NCBI GenBank assembly: GCA_937983085.1
Contig: CALJKZ010000435.1
Location: 1 to 35,548, forward strand
Reading direction: 5' to 3'
Origin: an uncultured Gemmatimonadales bacterium
GTDB taxonomy: Bacteria; Gemmatimonadota; Gemmatimonadetes; Longimicrobiales; Gaopeijiaceae
DNA length: 35,548 nucleotides
Of the stretch, positions 8,308 through 20,500 are shown piece by piece. The translations under genes were made by a program, and so were the position numbers. Each line of letters starts with the position of its first letter. The stretch's first letter is position 1. The notes beneath the pieces were generated by a model that did no database searches, was not told the DNA's origin, and saw only the letters and a program-made list of their open reading frames with translations.

Positions 8308-8469
8308 GTGCGTCGTGCCTCCGGGCCGTGGGTCTGTTGCCGCCCACGGTGGCGTCGGGGCGCGGAATGGGCAACAGGAAGGCCGCACTCGCCTTGTGAC
8401 GCTCCACCAACACCTCTAGCCTCCTGCGGCACACCACTCCGCCATACCTCGACCTTCGACAGCCCCATC

Positions 8470-9362
<893 letters not shown>

Positions 9363-9366
<4 letters not shown>

Positions 9367-11411
9367 CGGACGCGAATCATCCACCGACCTTCGTGGGGCG
9401 GTGTGTTCGCGGTGGGGAAGGCAGGCGCTCCGTTCTCGAACTGGGTCGTGACTCGCAGCTCGTAGTCACCCGCGGCGGGCGGCGACCAGAGGAAGTCGTA
9501 CGTCTCACCCACGTGGGGGGCGAAGGTCGCGCCGACTGGGCGGACGAGTGCCGGTGGAAGGTCCGCGCCGTCCTCGGCGGTCGGCGTCCACTCGAGGACA
9601 CCGTCCGATCCATGCAGCGCGACGGACTTCTGGTCGTTGGGGCTGATGTGCATGAATCGCAGTCGGTACTCCCGACCCATGCGGAGATCCAGAGGCCGAG
9701 GGGATTCGGAACCGTTGATGACGGGCGTCGAATGGCGTTCGGCCCCGAGGGAGCCGAGGACGACCAGCACATCGTCTTCATCCAGCCGGTCCCCGTCGTC
9801 CACCACGATGAGGGCCCCATACAGCCCCTGCGCCAACTGGTGTCCGGGTTCGGAGTGGACGTGGTACATGAAGGTCCCGGCCCGAGGCGGTGCGAGAAGA
9901 ACCGAAGCCGATTCACCTGGCGCGATCGGTGGCGTTGGTGATTCTGACCGTCCACTCCAGCCGGGGACGCCATCGTACCGGCTCCGAAGCTCGAGGCCAT
10001 GCCAATGCACACCGAGAGGGAAGTCGAGCCGGTTGTGGACGGTGACCTCCGTCACGGCTCCCTGCTCGATGACCAGGGGCGTTCCGGGAACGACCACCGA
10101 GTCCGCGTCGGGAGGGCGGGGTCCGTCCTGCAGCACGAAGCCCACGGCCGGGGCGTCTCCGAACGCACCGTCGCGGATGCCCGGCCAGAGCGAGAGAGAG
10201 CGTGCTACGGACGGTGCGGCGTCCGCGGGTTCGTCACTCTCCACCGTGATTCCTACGACCAATCCGCCCATCCGTGCCGCATGGTCGTCGGGAGGGGGAG
10301 CCGACATCCCCAGAGCCGGCGGCGGGTGCGGCGTGTCCGACATGTGGTGCATGAGGTGGCAATGGAAGAGCCAATTGCCGGGCTCGGTCGGAGTCCACGA
10401 AATGCGCATGGTCTCGCCGAGATTGAGACGCTCGGTCACCACGGTTCGGCGCTCGTCGGGCCGGAACACGGTCTCCGCCCAGGTATCGCCCCGAGCGACC
10501 ACGTCGAAGTGGAAGCCGTGGAGGTGCATGGGGTGGTGGATGCCCGACGCGTTGATGATTCGCCACCGTTCTTCTTGTCCCGTCGTCAGCCGTACCCGCT
10601 CGGTAGCCGGCCACGACCGGCCGTTGATCATGAACCGGAAGGGCTCCTCGGACCCGGGCACTGCCTCGTGTACACACTGTGTGATGAGGAGGATCCGCTC
10701 CGAGGAAGGAGCCTCCGCAGCGGGCTCGTCGACGACCATCACTCCGACGAAGGGACCGTCCGGACCATCACCGCTGAAGAAGGGCGGGGGAATGCGATCG
10801 TTCGAGCCCGGCGCCCGTCCGTAGTAGTGGAACGTCCCCGGCGTCGAGGCGACGAAGCGCACGCGTCGTTCGGTACCGGGGGCCAGGGTCACGGGAGGTC
10901 CGAAGGCGTCGAATAGGTTGGTGGCCGTCGGGTCGCGGCCCGGGCGATCGTTCAGACCACGGACGGCCAGCGGCCGGGGCAGGCTGTTGCGCAGCGTGAC
11001 CTCGACCGTCGTACCGGCGGGCACGCGAATCAGGGGACCCGGGACCCGCGCGTCGCGACCGTCCTCGACGAACGCATGGGCCCTGAGCGCCGGACCCTCG
11101 TCACCCCAAGGCCGCCATTCCACCTCCCGAGCCTCCAGCGCGACGCGATGCACACCGTCGTCACCCGTCGTCCCGGCGCTGCGCTCGTACGACTCGTAGC
11201 CGGCGACCTCCAGCTCACCCGGATCGACGAGGGGATTCGACGGCGGTCCCTCCCGCGGGGGTCTTTGTTGGCCGTGCGACGTGGCGGGCACCAGGCCGGT
11301 CAACGTCACGGCGAGCAAGCACCAAGAAACGGGACTAAAGGTACGGGTGGGGTTGGCCAAGCCAGCGATCCAAGGACGAGGTGCGACGTGCGACGCGATT
11401 GGCCTGAACAT
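9363..11411 (-). CDS. Exported multicopper oxidase with permuted copper-site order
   Basis: The protein has about 682 residues, a long N-terminal leader ending in 'PATSHGQ' and four cupredoxin-like domains. Numbering is from ATG 11411. Domain 1 has lost copper ligands. Domain 2 has H293-P-M-H296-L-H298-G and H350-C-H352-x3-H356, the motifs normally found in the last domain. Domain 3 has H469-W-H471-G and H517-V-H519, normally found in the first domain. Domain 4 has no ligands. All four copper-binding segments are present, so a working type 1 plus trinuclear site is plausible, but in the order C-type then N-type. The axial type-1 position has Pro instead of Met or Leu. Family reactions include oxidation of phenols, metals or other donors with O2. 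The start is uncertain: the frame is open to 11489, but that part overlaps a strong hairpin, so 11411 or a later TTG near 11360 is more likely. Confidence 0.88.
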
Positions 11412-11461
11412 GAAGGTGGCCAGGAATCGTGTCCACGTTGCCGCACCCGTCCTGCCGAATC

Positions 11462-11513
11462 GGGGGGGCGGCGCGGATGACCGACGCATGTGCTGGTCGG
11501 CGCCGTCCCCCCC
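11462..11513 (-). terminator. Long GC-rich hairpin after the exported TPR gene
   Basis: GGGGGGG-CGGCGC (11462-11474) pairs with GCGCCG-T-CCCCCCC (11500-11513) with a single bulged base. GACC and GGTC inside can extend the stem. It lies 14 nt past the stop of the minus-strand TPR gene. No T-tract follows. It argues against starting the multicopper oxidase upstream of it. Confidence 0.5.
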
Positions 11514-11526
11514 CGAAAGCGCTGCG

Positions 11527-13122
11527 CTACGGCGTCGGCTCGTTCATCGTCTCCTGAAGGAACTGCCGCGCTTCCTGCATTCCCGCGAAGTGATCGCGGC
11601 CCTGCCACACGTCGGTGAGTTCGCGGTACGCCTCCGCGGCGCCGTCGTGGTCGCCGATCTCGGCGCGGGCCCGCGCGAGGCCGAGGAGTGAGCGGGGCCG
11701 ACGGGGCATCCGCAGGAGGGACGTCTCGAACTGCTCGGCCGCGGCCGCCGGCTGGTCCAGCTCGAGCAACAGCTCGCCGTAGAGCTCGAAGACGGGCTTG
11801 ATGGGGCTCGCCGAACCGCGTGGAGGCGCCATGGCCAGCACCATCTCCACGGCCTCGTCCATGAGGCCGGTGGCCACGTCGGCGTGGCCCATTCCTGCGT
11901 GGCGGAGGGCCGCCACCTGCCTGTGCATCACCGCCGTGTAGCCGCCGTCGTCGCCCTCGGCATGCTCCGCGAGCGCGGCTTCCGCCGCCCGTAGCGCCTC
12001 GGCGTCACCGAGGCGGTGCGCACTGAGGCCCGTGGCCAGGAGCTCGTTGGGCGTCGACTCGTCGGTCACGGGCCGTACGTTCCACTCCTCCGTATCCACG
12101 ATGTAGCGGGCCCGGAGCAGCGAATTCGTGCTCACCGCGCGGGCCACGCCGGCCTCGCCGCGAGCCCCGCCCTCCATGAAGCCACCTTGCTCGGCCATCT
12201 CCTCGATGCGATCGATCCACAGGCGAGCCTTCTCGTAGTCGCCTCGTTGGAGGTCGCCGTACTGACCCCAGTCGAGGGAATGGATGGCGTCGCCCATGCT
12301 CTGGCCCGGTTGCCACAGCTCGCGAGCCGCGTCGTACGCCGACTGGTTGTGATTCGACACGTAGTCCCACATGCCGTGCTGGATGAAGATGTGGGTGGGC
12401 ATGTGACGCGCGTGCGAGACCGCCGGCGCGATGTCGGCGAAACGGTGGGCCGCCTGGAGAGCGAGCGGCGCGTGGATGGGGTCGTCGAAGGCGTGGATCG
12501 TGTAGTGCACCGCGCCGGGATGGTCCGGGTTGTCCTGGCTCAGCTTCAGGGCGATGGTCCCGGCACGGACGTTCAGTCGTCCACTCAGGTCCCGCGTCGC
12601 CGCTACGGCGCTCAGCATCGACAGCGAGTAGAAGGCGGCGATCTCGGAGTCGTGAGGGTAGCGCTCGTGCAGGCGTTCCATGGCGTCCATGTACGCGACG
12701 CGTCGCTCGATGTGATCGCCGTCACCCCACAGGATCTCGACCGCCTCGAGCAGACCCCGCTCCCGGTCCGTGGGTGCCTTGGCCAGCCGCTCGGCGCGCG
12801 TCGGCGCCAGCTTCTCCAGCACGCGACTCGGCTCCGTCGCGTCCATCCGCGACACGAGGGGGTGGTTGTAGCAGAGCGATTCGCCCCAGTAGGCCAGCGC
12901 GAAGTCGGGGTCCGCCGCCTGTGCGGCCTGGAACTCCTCGATGGCCTGCTCCCAACCGAAGCTGTGGAGGATCGCGACGCCGCGGAGGAAGTGCTGTTGG
13001 GCCTCTCCGTTCGCCGATGTGGGGAAGTCGATGGAGCCGACCATCTCGAACTGCGCCGAGAGGGGAGCGGCGATCACGAGGGATGTGAGCAGCGCGAATG
13101 CCGGAATGCGTGAACGGATCAT
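11527..13122 (-). CDS. Exported TPR-containing protein
   Basis: The protein has 531 residues. A Sec signal peptide ('RIPAFALLTSLVIAAPLSAQ') is followed by helical repeats. TPR-like units are seen near residues 40-75 ('AQQHFLRGVAILHSFGWEQAIEEFQAAQAADPDFALAYWGES') and again in the last 100 ('QPAAAAEQFETSLLRMPRRPRSLLGLARARAEIGDHDGAAEAYREL'). The middle has His-rich stretches such as 'HYTIHAFDDPIHAPLALQAAHRFADIAPAVSHARHMPTHIFIQHGMWD', which look conserved and could bind metal, though I cannot name a function. The ATG at 13122 has AAGGAG 9 nt upstream, inside the 14-nt gap after the PLP enzyme gene, so the two genes form an operon. The frame stays open to 13623 across the PLP gene, but that extension lacks a signal peptide and is a shadow. 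Confidence 0.85.
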   Translation of the reverse strand: MIRSRIPAFALLTSLVIAAPLSAQFEMVGSIDFPTSANGEAQQHFLRGVAILHSFGWEQAIEEFQAAQAADPDFALAYWGESLCYNHPLVSRMDATEPSRVLEKLAPTRAERLAKAPTDRERGLLEAVEILWGDGDHIERRVAYMDAMERLHERYPHDSEIAAFYSLSMLSAVAATRDLSGRLNVRAGTIALKLSQDNPDHPGAVHYTIHAFDDPIHAPLALQAAHRFADIAPAVSHARHMPTHIFIQHGMWDYVSNHNQSAYDAARELWQPGQSMGDAIHSLDWGQYGDLQRGDYEKARLWIDRIEEMAEQGGFMEGGARGEAGVARAVSTNSLLRARYIVDTEEWNVRPVTDESTPNELLATGLSAHRLGDAEALRAAEAALAEHAEGDDGGYTAVMHRQVAALRHAGMGHADVATGLMDEAVEMVLAMAPPRGSASPIKPVFELYGELLLELDQPAAAAEQFETSLLRMPRRPRSLLGLARARAEIGDHDGAAEAYRELTDVWQGRDHFAGMQEARQFLQETMNEPTP

Positions 13123-13136
13123 GGCGAGGGACTCCT

Positions 13137-14489
13137 TCAGAGTTCGGCGACCGCGGCCGCGATGTTGTCGAGGGCGTGGCGCAGACGAGCGCGCTGCGTG
13201 CCCAGGTTCATTCTCATGTAGCCGACGCCCCCGGTCCCGAAGCCGTCGCCCGGGCTCAGGAAGACGCCGGCGTGCTCGGCCATCCAGCGCTGAACGACCT
13301 TGCCCGGTGTGACCGTTTCCACCGACGTCGCCGTCTCTTCTTCGGCGATCCTTTCGGCGTCGATGGCCTCCATGATCTCGCGAACGTCGACCCACGCCAG
13401 GTACGTCCCTTCCGCTTTGGTGCAGTGCACGCCCGGGACATGGTCGCGCATGTACGACGAAGCGAACTCCTGGTTCGCGTCGATGTAAGGCAGAAGCTGA
13501 TCGAGCCACGGCTCGCCCTCCGTGAGCGCGGCATGGTTCGCGACGAGCCCGAGCGTCGGTAGATCGGCCCGACTGAAGGCACGCACCCGCGCCTGGTAGT
13601 CCGGGTTCGTCGAGTACCACCACGACACCTTCATCGCGGCCAGGTTGAACGTCTTGCTCTGGGCCTTGAAGGTGACGCTGTTGTCCACGATCTCACGATC
13701 GGGCAGAGCGGCGAAGGGCGTGTAGGTGTGGCCCTCGGTGACGAAGTCGCAGTGGATCTCGTCGGCGAGGACGACAACGCGTTGACGGAGGCAGATCTCG
13801 CCCATGCGGGGCAGTTCGTCCTCCGTCCACACGTTGCCCGTCGGATTCTGCGGATTGCAGAGGATGAAGACGTTGGAGCGCTGGGCGCGGCGCTCGAAGT
13901 CGTCCCAGTCGATCTCGTACCGACCGTCGCTGCCCCGGACCATGGGGCTGTCCTCGGGGAGCGTGCGGGTGAACCGGAGGTCGGTGTAGAAGCCGTTGTA
14001 GACGGGCGTCGTCATCAGCACCCGCGAGCCCGGCGGAGAGAACGCCAGGAGCGCGGCGATGAGGGCTGGGTGGACCCCCGTCGTCCAGACCAGGTCCCCG
14101 GGATCGATCTCGATGCCGTAGCGCCGGTGGTTCCACTCGGCGACGGCCTCGGAATACTTCGCGGGGCGCCGTAGGTATCCCCAGTTCTCGTGCGCGCACC
14201 GTTCAGCGAGCGCTCTCGTGATGCAGGGGGCGGCGCGGAAATCGGTGTCGGCGATGCCCATGCCCACCTCGATGGCATGACCCGCGTCCTGCACCGCGCC
14301 GTCCCACTTCGTACAGTCGGTGCCGAAGCGGTCGAACGGCTCGTCGAAGTCGAACACCTGATGCTCGCCGGCCAGGGAGGTGAGAGGCATCGACGCCCCC
14401 ACCGGCCTGATGCCGGCCGCCCCCAGGAGCGCACTGGCTCCGGCACCGCGAAGAAACGTGCGACGATCGAGGTCGAAGCGGCGCGCCAT
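13137..14489 (-). CDS. Tat-exported PLP enzyme, MalY/PatB C-S lyase or class I/II aminotransferase type
   Basis: A 450-residue fold-type I PLP enzyme. The core follows the MalY/PatB cystathionine beta-lyase branch: 'TKWD' (60-63), Tyr164 in 'TPVYNGF', Asn215 in 'CNPQNPTG', Asp243 in 'ADEIHCDF' and the Schiff-base Lys279 in 'QSKTFNLA'. These enzymes usually cleave cystathionine or Cys to a thiol/H2S, pyruvate and ammonia in the cytoplasm. Here the first 35 residues form a twin-arginine signal ('DRRTFLRGAGASALLGAAG'), so the folded, cofactor-loaded enzyme is predicted to be exported. That is unusual for PLP enzymes. GGGAGG lies 6 nt before ATG 14489, which supports the start and so the Tat signal. 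It is followed after 14 nt by the exported TPR gene and is divergent from the AbgT-type transporter gene. Confidence 0.9.
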   Translation of the reverse strand: MARRFDLDRRTFLRGAGASALLGAAGIRPVGASMPLTSLAGEHQVFDFDEPFDRFGTDCTKWDGAVQDAGHAIEVGMGIADTDFRAAPCITRALAERCAHENWGYLRRPAKYSEAVAEWNHRRYGIEIDPGDLVWTTGVHPALIAALLAFSPPGSRVLMTTPVYNGFYTDLRFTRTLPEDSPMVRGSDGRYEIDWDDFERRAQRSNVFILCNPQNPTGNVWTEDELPRMGEICLRQRVVVLADEIHCDFVTEGHTYTPFAALPDREIVDNSVTFKAQSKTFNLAAMKVSWWYSTNPDYQARVRAFSRADLPTLGLVANHAALTEGEPWLDQLLPYIDANQEFASSYMRDHVPGVHCTKAEGTYLAWVDVREIMEAIDAERIAEEETATSVETVTPGKVVQRWMAEHAGVFLSPGDGFGTGGVGYMRMNLGTQRARLRHALDNIAAAVAEL

Positions 14490-14673
14490 GGGCGTCCTCC
14501 CTGGGCAGGTCAGAGGTTTCCGCAACCTCCGACGCCGAGAGCCTACCCGCAAGTTTGGGCCGGGCGCCCGGTGGCGATGCGACGAGACGGCGCGCTCTCG
14601 GGGACAGCCGGATGAGGCGCCTTCGCGCGCGTCACCCTAGCTTGCGCCCCCTCACCCCCGACCAGGAGCGCTT

Positions 14674-16224
<1,551 letters not shown>

Positions 16225-16252
16225 GGGGAGGGTTCGCAGCGGCCCACCACGC

Positions 16253-16274
16253 CATCCGTCCGCCCGACCGGATG
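16253..16274 (+). terminator. Imperfect hairpin after the AbgT gene
   Basis: CATCCG-TC pairs with GA-C-CGGATG (one bulged base) around a 5-nt loop, 28 nt after the AbgT stop and before the toxin-antitoxin promoter. No T-tract follows, so the role is inferred from position. Confidence 0.33.
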
Positions 16275-16311
16275 AGCGATGCTTGGCGCACCCCTGCACC
16301 CCAGATGGAAC

Positions 16312-16356
16312 TTGACTGTACCAGAATGCATTCAAAGATTGTGAGTGATGAATGCA
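16312..16356 (+). promoter_or_regulatory. Toxin-antitoxin promoter/operator with 8-bp inverted repeat
   Basis: TGCATTCA (16327-16334) and TGAATGCA (16349-16356) are perfect inverted arms separated by 14 bp. They lie between a TTGACT (16312-16317, a plausible -35 box) and the antitoxin ribosome binding site. The left arm also overlaps a 10-bp palindrome (16324-16333). Ribbon-helix-helix antitoxins such as FitA bind paired inverted sites of this kind as multimers and repress their own operon. I do not see a good -10 box at the expected distance. Confidence 0.62.
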
Positions 16357-16370
16357 CAGGAGAGTTCCGG

Positions 16371-16616
16371 ATGAAGCATCTCACCGTACGAAACCTGCCG
16401 CCCGAGATCGCCGAGGCTCTGAAACGGGAGAAGCGTCGGCGCGGCACCTCGCTGAATCAGACCGTCATCGACCTGTTGGAGCAGAGCCTGGGAGTTTCGG
16501 GCCAGCGGTCGAACGGCCTTCACCGCTTTGCCGGCTCCTGGACTGAACAGGACTTCCGGGAGTTCGAGAAGGCCGTCGCGGGGTTCGACGCCATCGACCC
16601 CGATCTCTGGGGATGA
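16371..16616 (+). CDS. Ribbon-helix-helix antitoxin, FitA/VapB type
   Basis: An 81-residue protein. The first 42 residues fit the Arc/MetJ ribbon-helix-helix fold of FitA-like antitoxins: strand 'KHLTVRNLP', helix 'PEIAEALKREKRRRG' and helix 'SLNQTVIDLLEQSLG'. The rest ('HRFAGSWTEQDFREFEKAVAGFDAIDPDLWG') is the acidic, aromatic tail that should wrap over the toxin active site. It is predicted to neutralise the PIN toxin and repress the operon at the inverted repeat just upstream. AGGAG lies 8 nt before ATG 16371. An in-frame ATG at 16326 lies inside the operator and lacks such a site. The stop overlaps the toxin start as ATGA, so translation is coupled. Confidence 0.9.
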   Translation: MKHLTVRNLPPEIAEALKREKRRRGTSLNQTVIDLLEQSLGVSGQRSNGLHRFAGSWTEQDFREFEKAVAGFDAIDPDLWG

Positions 16617-17011
16617 GCCGGTACTGCCTCGATACGTCGGCGTACAGCCACCTCAAGCGAGGCCACCAGGGGGTTTTGGACGTCATCGACCGAGCGGAGT
16701 GGATCGGCTTGCCTACCATCACCCTCGGGGAACTCCGAACTGGCTTCCTCATGGGCGGGCGGCGCCAGGACAACGAGCGTGAACTCCTGGACTTTCTGAG
16801 CCATCCGGTGGTCGAGGTCGTTCCCGTCGACGCCGAGGTCAGCCATCATTTTGCCGAGATCGTGGCGGATCTGAGGCGTGCGGGCGCACCGGTGCCCACC
16901 AACGATGTTTGGATCGCTGCCTCGGCTGCTCGGGTCGGCTGCCTCGTACTTACGTTCGATAGGCACTTCGACGCGATCGCGCGCGTGGGGTCGGTGGTAC
17001 TCGAGGCCTGA
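16613..17011 (+). CDS. PIN-domain ribonuclease toxin, VapC/FitB type
   Basis: A 132-residue PIN domain with the usual acidic set: Asp7 in 'LDTSAY', Glu40 in 'TLGELRTG', Asp98 in 'TNDVWIAA' and Asp116 in 'TFDRHF'. These bind Mg2+ or Mn2+ and cut RNA; VapC toxins often cut tRNA or rRNA at defined sites, but the target cannot be read here. All catalytic residues and the full length are present, so the toxin should be active. It overlaps the antitoxin gene by 4 nt, as is typical. The pair sits between unrelated genes with no integrase or direct repeats, so I see no direct sign of recent transfer beyond gene type. Confidence 0.92.
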   Translation: MSRYCLDTSAYSHLKRGHQGVLDVIDRAEWIGLPTITLGELRTGFLMGGRRQDNERELLDFLSHPVVEVVPVDAEVSHHFAEIVADLRRAGAPVPTNDVWIAASAARVGCLVLTFDRHFDAIARVGSVVLEA

Positions 17012-17049
17012 CCGCAGGTCCGCCGCGCGTTCCCCGGGGCTCGGGACCC

Positions 17050-17364
17050 TCAACCGGTCCGGATGAGAATCCGACCGATGGCCCAGAAGACCGCGACGAC
17101 GTAGATCGGCGTGACGATCACGAGGAATCGGGAGAGGGTCACGATGGCCGGCGTCGCGGACGGGCGCACCGACTGTTCGAGCATGTAGCGCTGGAGCCCG
17201 ATGCTGCGCCGTGGCGAGCCCATGAGGAGGTGGGGTCGCCCCAGGGACTCGAACGCATCGGGGTCGTCGCGTGCTACGGCACGCATGAGCGCGACGTACG
17301 CGGGGACGGTGATGGCGAGTCCCGCGAGGAACACCATCAGGAACCAAGCGACCGCGTCGGTCAT
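17050..17364 (-). CDS. Small membrane protein of unknown function
   Basis: From ATG 17364 the protein has 104 residues with two membrane helices, about 5-27 ('VAWFLMVFLAGLAITVPAYVALM') and near the C-terminus ('FLVIVTPIYVVAVFWAIGRIL'). A soluble loop of about 40 residues contains 'DPDAFESLGRPHLLMGSPRRSIGLQRYML'. I do not recognise the family; similar small inner-membrane proteins with a 'lG.p.l......s......fl' loop are common and uncharacterised. The frame stays open to 17460, but the added part is Arg/Ser-rich without a good start signal. It is divergent from the propeller-amidohydrolase gene and convergent with the toxin gene. Confidence 0.68.
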   Translation of the reverse strand: MTDAVAWFLMVFLAGLAITVPAYVALMRAVARDDPDAFESLGRPHLLMGSPRRSIGLQRYMLEQSVRPSATPAIVTLSRFLVIVTPIYVVAVFWAIGRILIRTG

Positions 17365-17501
17365 GGGCACGCTGCCTGAGAGTCGGTGAACGCTGGTGGA
17401 CCGTTCCAAAGTGGGCGACCCACCTCGGCTCCGCGACCGTGCCGCCTGCTCACGTCGCACCTACCTTCGCTCCGTGTCCTTCACCTCACGGAGCCTGGTC
17501 C

Positions 17502-20500
17502 ATGCCCACTCGCCGTCCTCTCGCCGCCGCCGCGGCACTCCTCGTTCTGACCGCTGTCCCCGCCCACGCGCAGAACGCGGACGACGAGACCCGCTGCGAC
17601 TCCCTGTGCATCACGGCCACGCGGACCGTCTCCTTCCAGACGAACCAGGGCACGCAGATGAACGTGGACGTGTCGCCCGACGGGGCGACCATCCTCTTCG
17701 ACCTCCTCGGCGACCTCTACACGGTGGGCCGTGCCGGAGGCGACGCGACGCGCCTCACCAGCGGACCCGCCCTCGACCTGCAGCCCGTCTTCTCACCCGA
17801 CGGCGAGCGCATCCTCTTCGTGAGTGACCGGAGCGGCAACGAGAATCTCTGGGTGGCCGACGCCGACGGCTCGGACCTCAGGCCCCTCACCACGGAGCGT
17901 GGCAACTTCCACTTCGATGATCCGGAGTGGTCGCCCGATGGCGAGTACGTCCTGGTGCGACGAAACGAAGCGGGGAGTCCGAACGCGGGACGGACACCCT
18001 GGCTCATCCACGTAGACGGTGGTCGTGGGGTCGAGCTGCACGACGAGGCCCGGGGCCTGGGATTCCGTTGGAGCCCCGACGAGCGGTACGTCTACTACCG
18101 GGGCGGCCCGGACGGGACGTCACTGCGCGGCAACGGACTTCCCGAGTCGTCGCAGATCATGCGCCTCGATCGCCGCACGGGTGATATCGCGCCCATCACC
18201 CGCGTTCCCTCGGGAGCCGCCCGCCCCGCCATCTCGCCCGACGGTCGGATGATGGCGTACGTCGCCGACATCGACGCCATGAGCGGACTCCGATTGCGCG
18301 ACCTCGCCACCGACGAGGACGACTGGCTCGTTTTTCCCATCGACCGGGAGCACCTGAACCAGCGGACGCGGTTCGCCTTCGCGCCGGACGGGTCGGCGGT
18401 AGTGTTCGTCCGGGACGGGACCTTCCACGAAGTCGACGTCGCGTCCGGGGACGTGTCGGAGATCTCCTTCACGGCCCAGGTCGAGCAGCAGCTCGGGCCT
18501 TTCGTCTTCCACGAGATGCCGTACGAGGACGAGTCGTTCGTCGTGAGGAACGTGCGGTACGGGGAGATGAGCCCCGACGGTTCGACCCTCGCCTTCGGGT
18601 CGCTCAATCAGCTCTGGGTCATGGATCTGCCCGACGGCGAGCCCCGGCCGCTCATCGGCGGAGGGGACGACCAGTATCAGCCCACCTTCTCACCCGATGG
18701 CCGAAGCATCGCCTTCGTGAGCTGGCACGCCACGGAGGGGGGGCATGTGTGGCGCGTGTCGTCCGACGGTGGGCGACCTCAGCAGCTGACGACGGTCCCG
18801 GCATACTACGCCAATCCGTCATGGTCGCCGGACGGAAGTCGCATCGCGTACGTCCGTGAGGACCCCGCCGCAACGCGGAACCGGAACAGCAGCAACCGCG
18901 GCTTCATCGAATGGATCCCGAGCTCGGGTGGTGAGCCGCAGTCGGTGATCTCGGCGCCGTCGGACAACGTCCTGACGTTCTCCGCCGACGGGTCCCGCAT
19001 CATGTTCGCCGACAACGGCACGCTGGTGTCCGTGCGCCTGGACGGCACGGAGCGGCGGGAGGTGGCCACCGTGGAGGACGCCGTCGAGATGGTGCCGTCG
19101 CCCGACGGCCGCTGGCTCGCCTTCACGGTGCGTGAGGAAGTGTACGTGGCGGCCCTTCCCCCGTCCCTCGAGACCGTGACGCTGAATCACCGGTCGGCCC
19201 CGGGCCCGCTTCAGCGCGTGACCCGGGACGGAGGACAGGATCTGACGTGGCGGCAGGATGGCAGCGGCCTCACATGGGTGTTCGCCAACGTCTTCTCCCA
19301 CCTGGCTCTCGACGACGTCTTCGGTGACGACGCGCCCGAGGAAGGGCTCGACCAACAGGCCGAGACGGTGGACATCCGCCTCGTCGCCAGCATGCCCAAG
19401 CCCGAGGGGTCCATCGCCCTCACGGGCGCCACTGTCGTCACCATGCGCGGCGACGAGGTCATCGAGAACGCCACCGTGGTCGTCACGGACAACCGGATCC
19501 GGGCCATCGGACCGTCGGCTTCCACACAGGTCCCTGCCGATGCCCGGGTCGTCGACGTCACCGGCAAGACCATCATCCCCGGGCTCATCGATGCCCACGC
19601 CCACATCCGGGGCATGCCTCGCGACGTGCTCGTGGACATCGCGCCGGAGCCGCTGGTGAACCTGGCCTTCGGTGTGACCATGGCCCGGGACGTGAACGCG
19701 TCCACGGACCAGTTCCACTACCGGGAGATCATCGCGGCGGGTCGGATGCTCGGGCCGCGCATCTTCATGACCGGGCCGTCGCAGACGTACAGCGCCGTCC
19801 AGGTCGACAGCTACGAAGACGCCTACGCGGGCGTGAAGCGCTATGTGGACCGTGGCTCCGTTTCGACGAAGCAGTACATGCAGCCCCAACGCCGGCAGAT
19901 CCAATGGATGCTGCAGGTCGGCGACGAGATGGGCATCAACACCACGGCGGAAGGCGGTGGGGTGATGCGCCAGGTGGCCATGATCCTGGACGGGTACACC
20001 GCCATCGAGCATGCGCCCACCGATTGGGTGAACATGTACGACGACTTCGTCCAGCTGTATGCGCGCTCGGGAACGATGTACGTCCCGACGCTGGTCGTCG
20101 CGTCACCCAGCACCTACCAGGGCGAGCTGTACTGGTACCAGACGACCGACGTCCACGGCGACGAGAAGCTGGCCCACTTCCTGGACCACGCCGCGCTGGA
20201 CCACAAGTCCAGGACCAGCCAGCGCTTCATGCTGGACGAGTACTACTTCCTGAACGGCGGCTCCGGCGCGGCGGACATCGCCAGGGCGGGGGGACTCGTC
20301 GCCTCCGGTGGCCACGGACAGGTCCACGGACTGGCGGTCCACTGGGAGCTCTGGATGCTCGAGATGGTGGGCATGACACCCCACGAAGCCCTCCAGGCGG
20401 CCACCATCAACGTCGCCACCGGCATGGGGATGGCCGCCGACTTCGGGAGCCTCGAGGTGGGGAAGGTCGCCGACCTCGTGATTCTCGATTCCGATCCGCT

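Noticed and set aside
6282..8419. Long open frames in other registers opposite and alongside the symporter genes
   Set aside because: They are Arg/His/Asp-rich with no recognisable features, while the symporter frame has the family motifs and membrane helices.
13123..13623. Upstream extension of the exported TPR gene
   Set aside because: It overlaps the PLP enzyme gene in another frame and lacks a signal peptide; ATG 13122 has AAGGAG and opens a signal peptide.
18819..20012. Antisense frame of 397 codons inside the propeller-amidohydrolase gene
   Set aside because: His/Asp/Gly/Arg-rich shadow translation of a well-supported gene.
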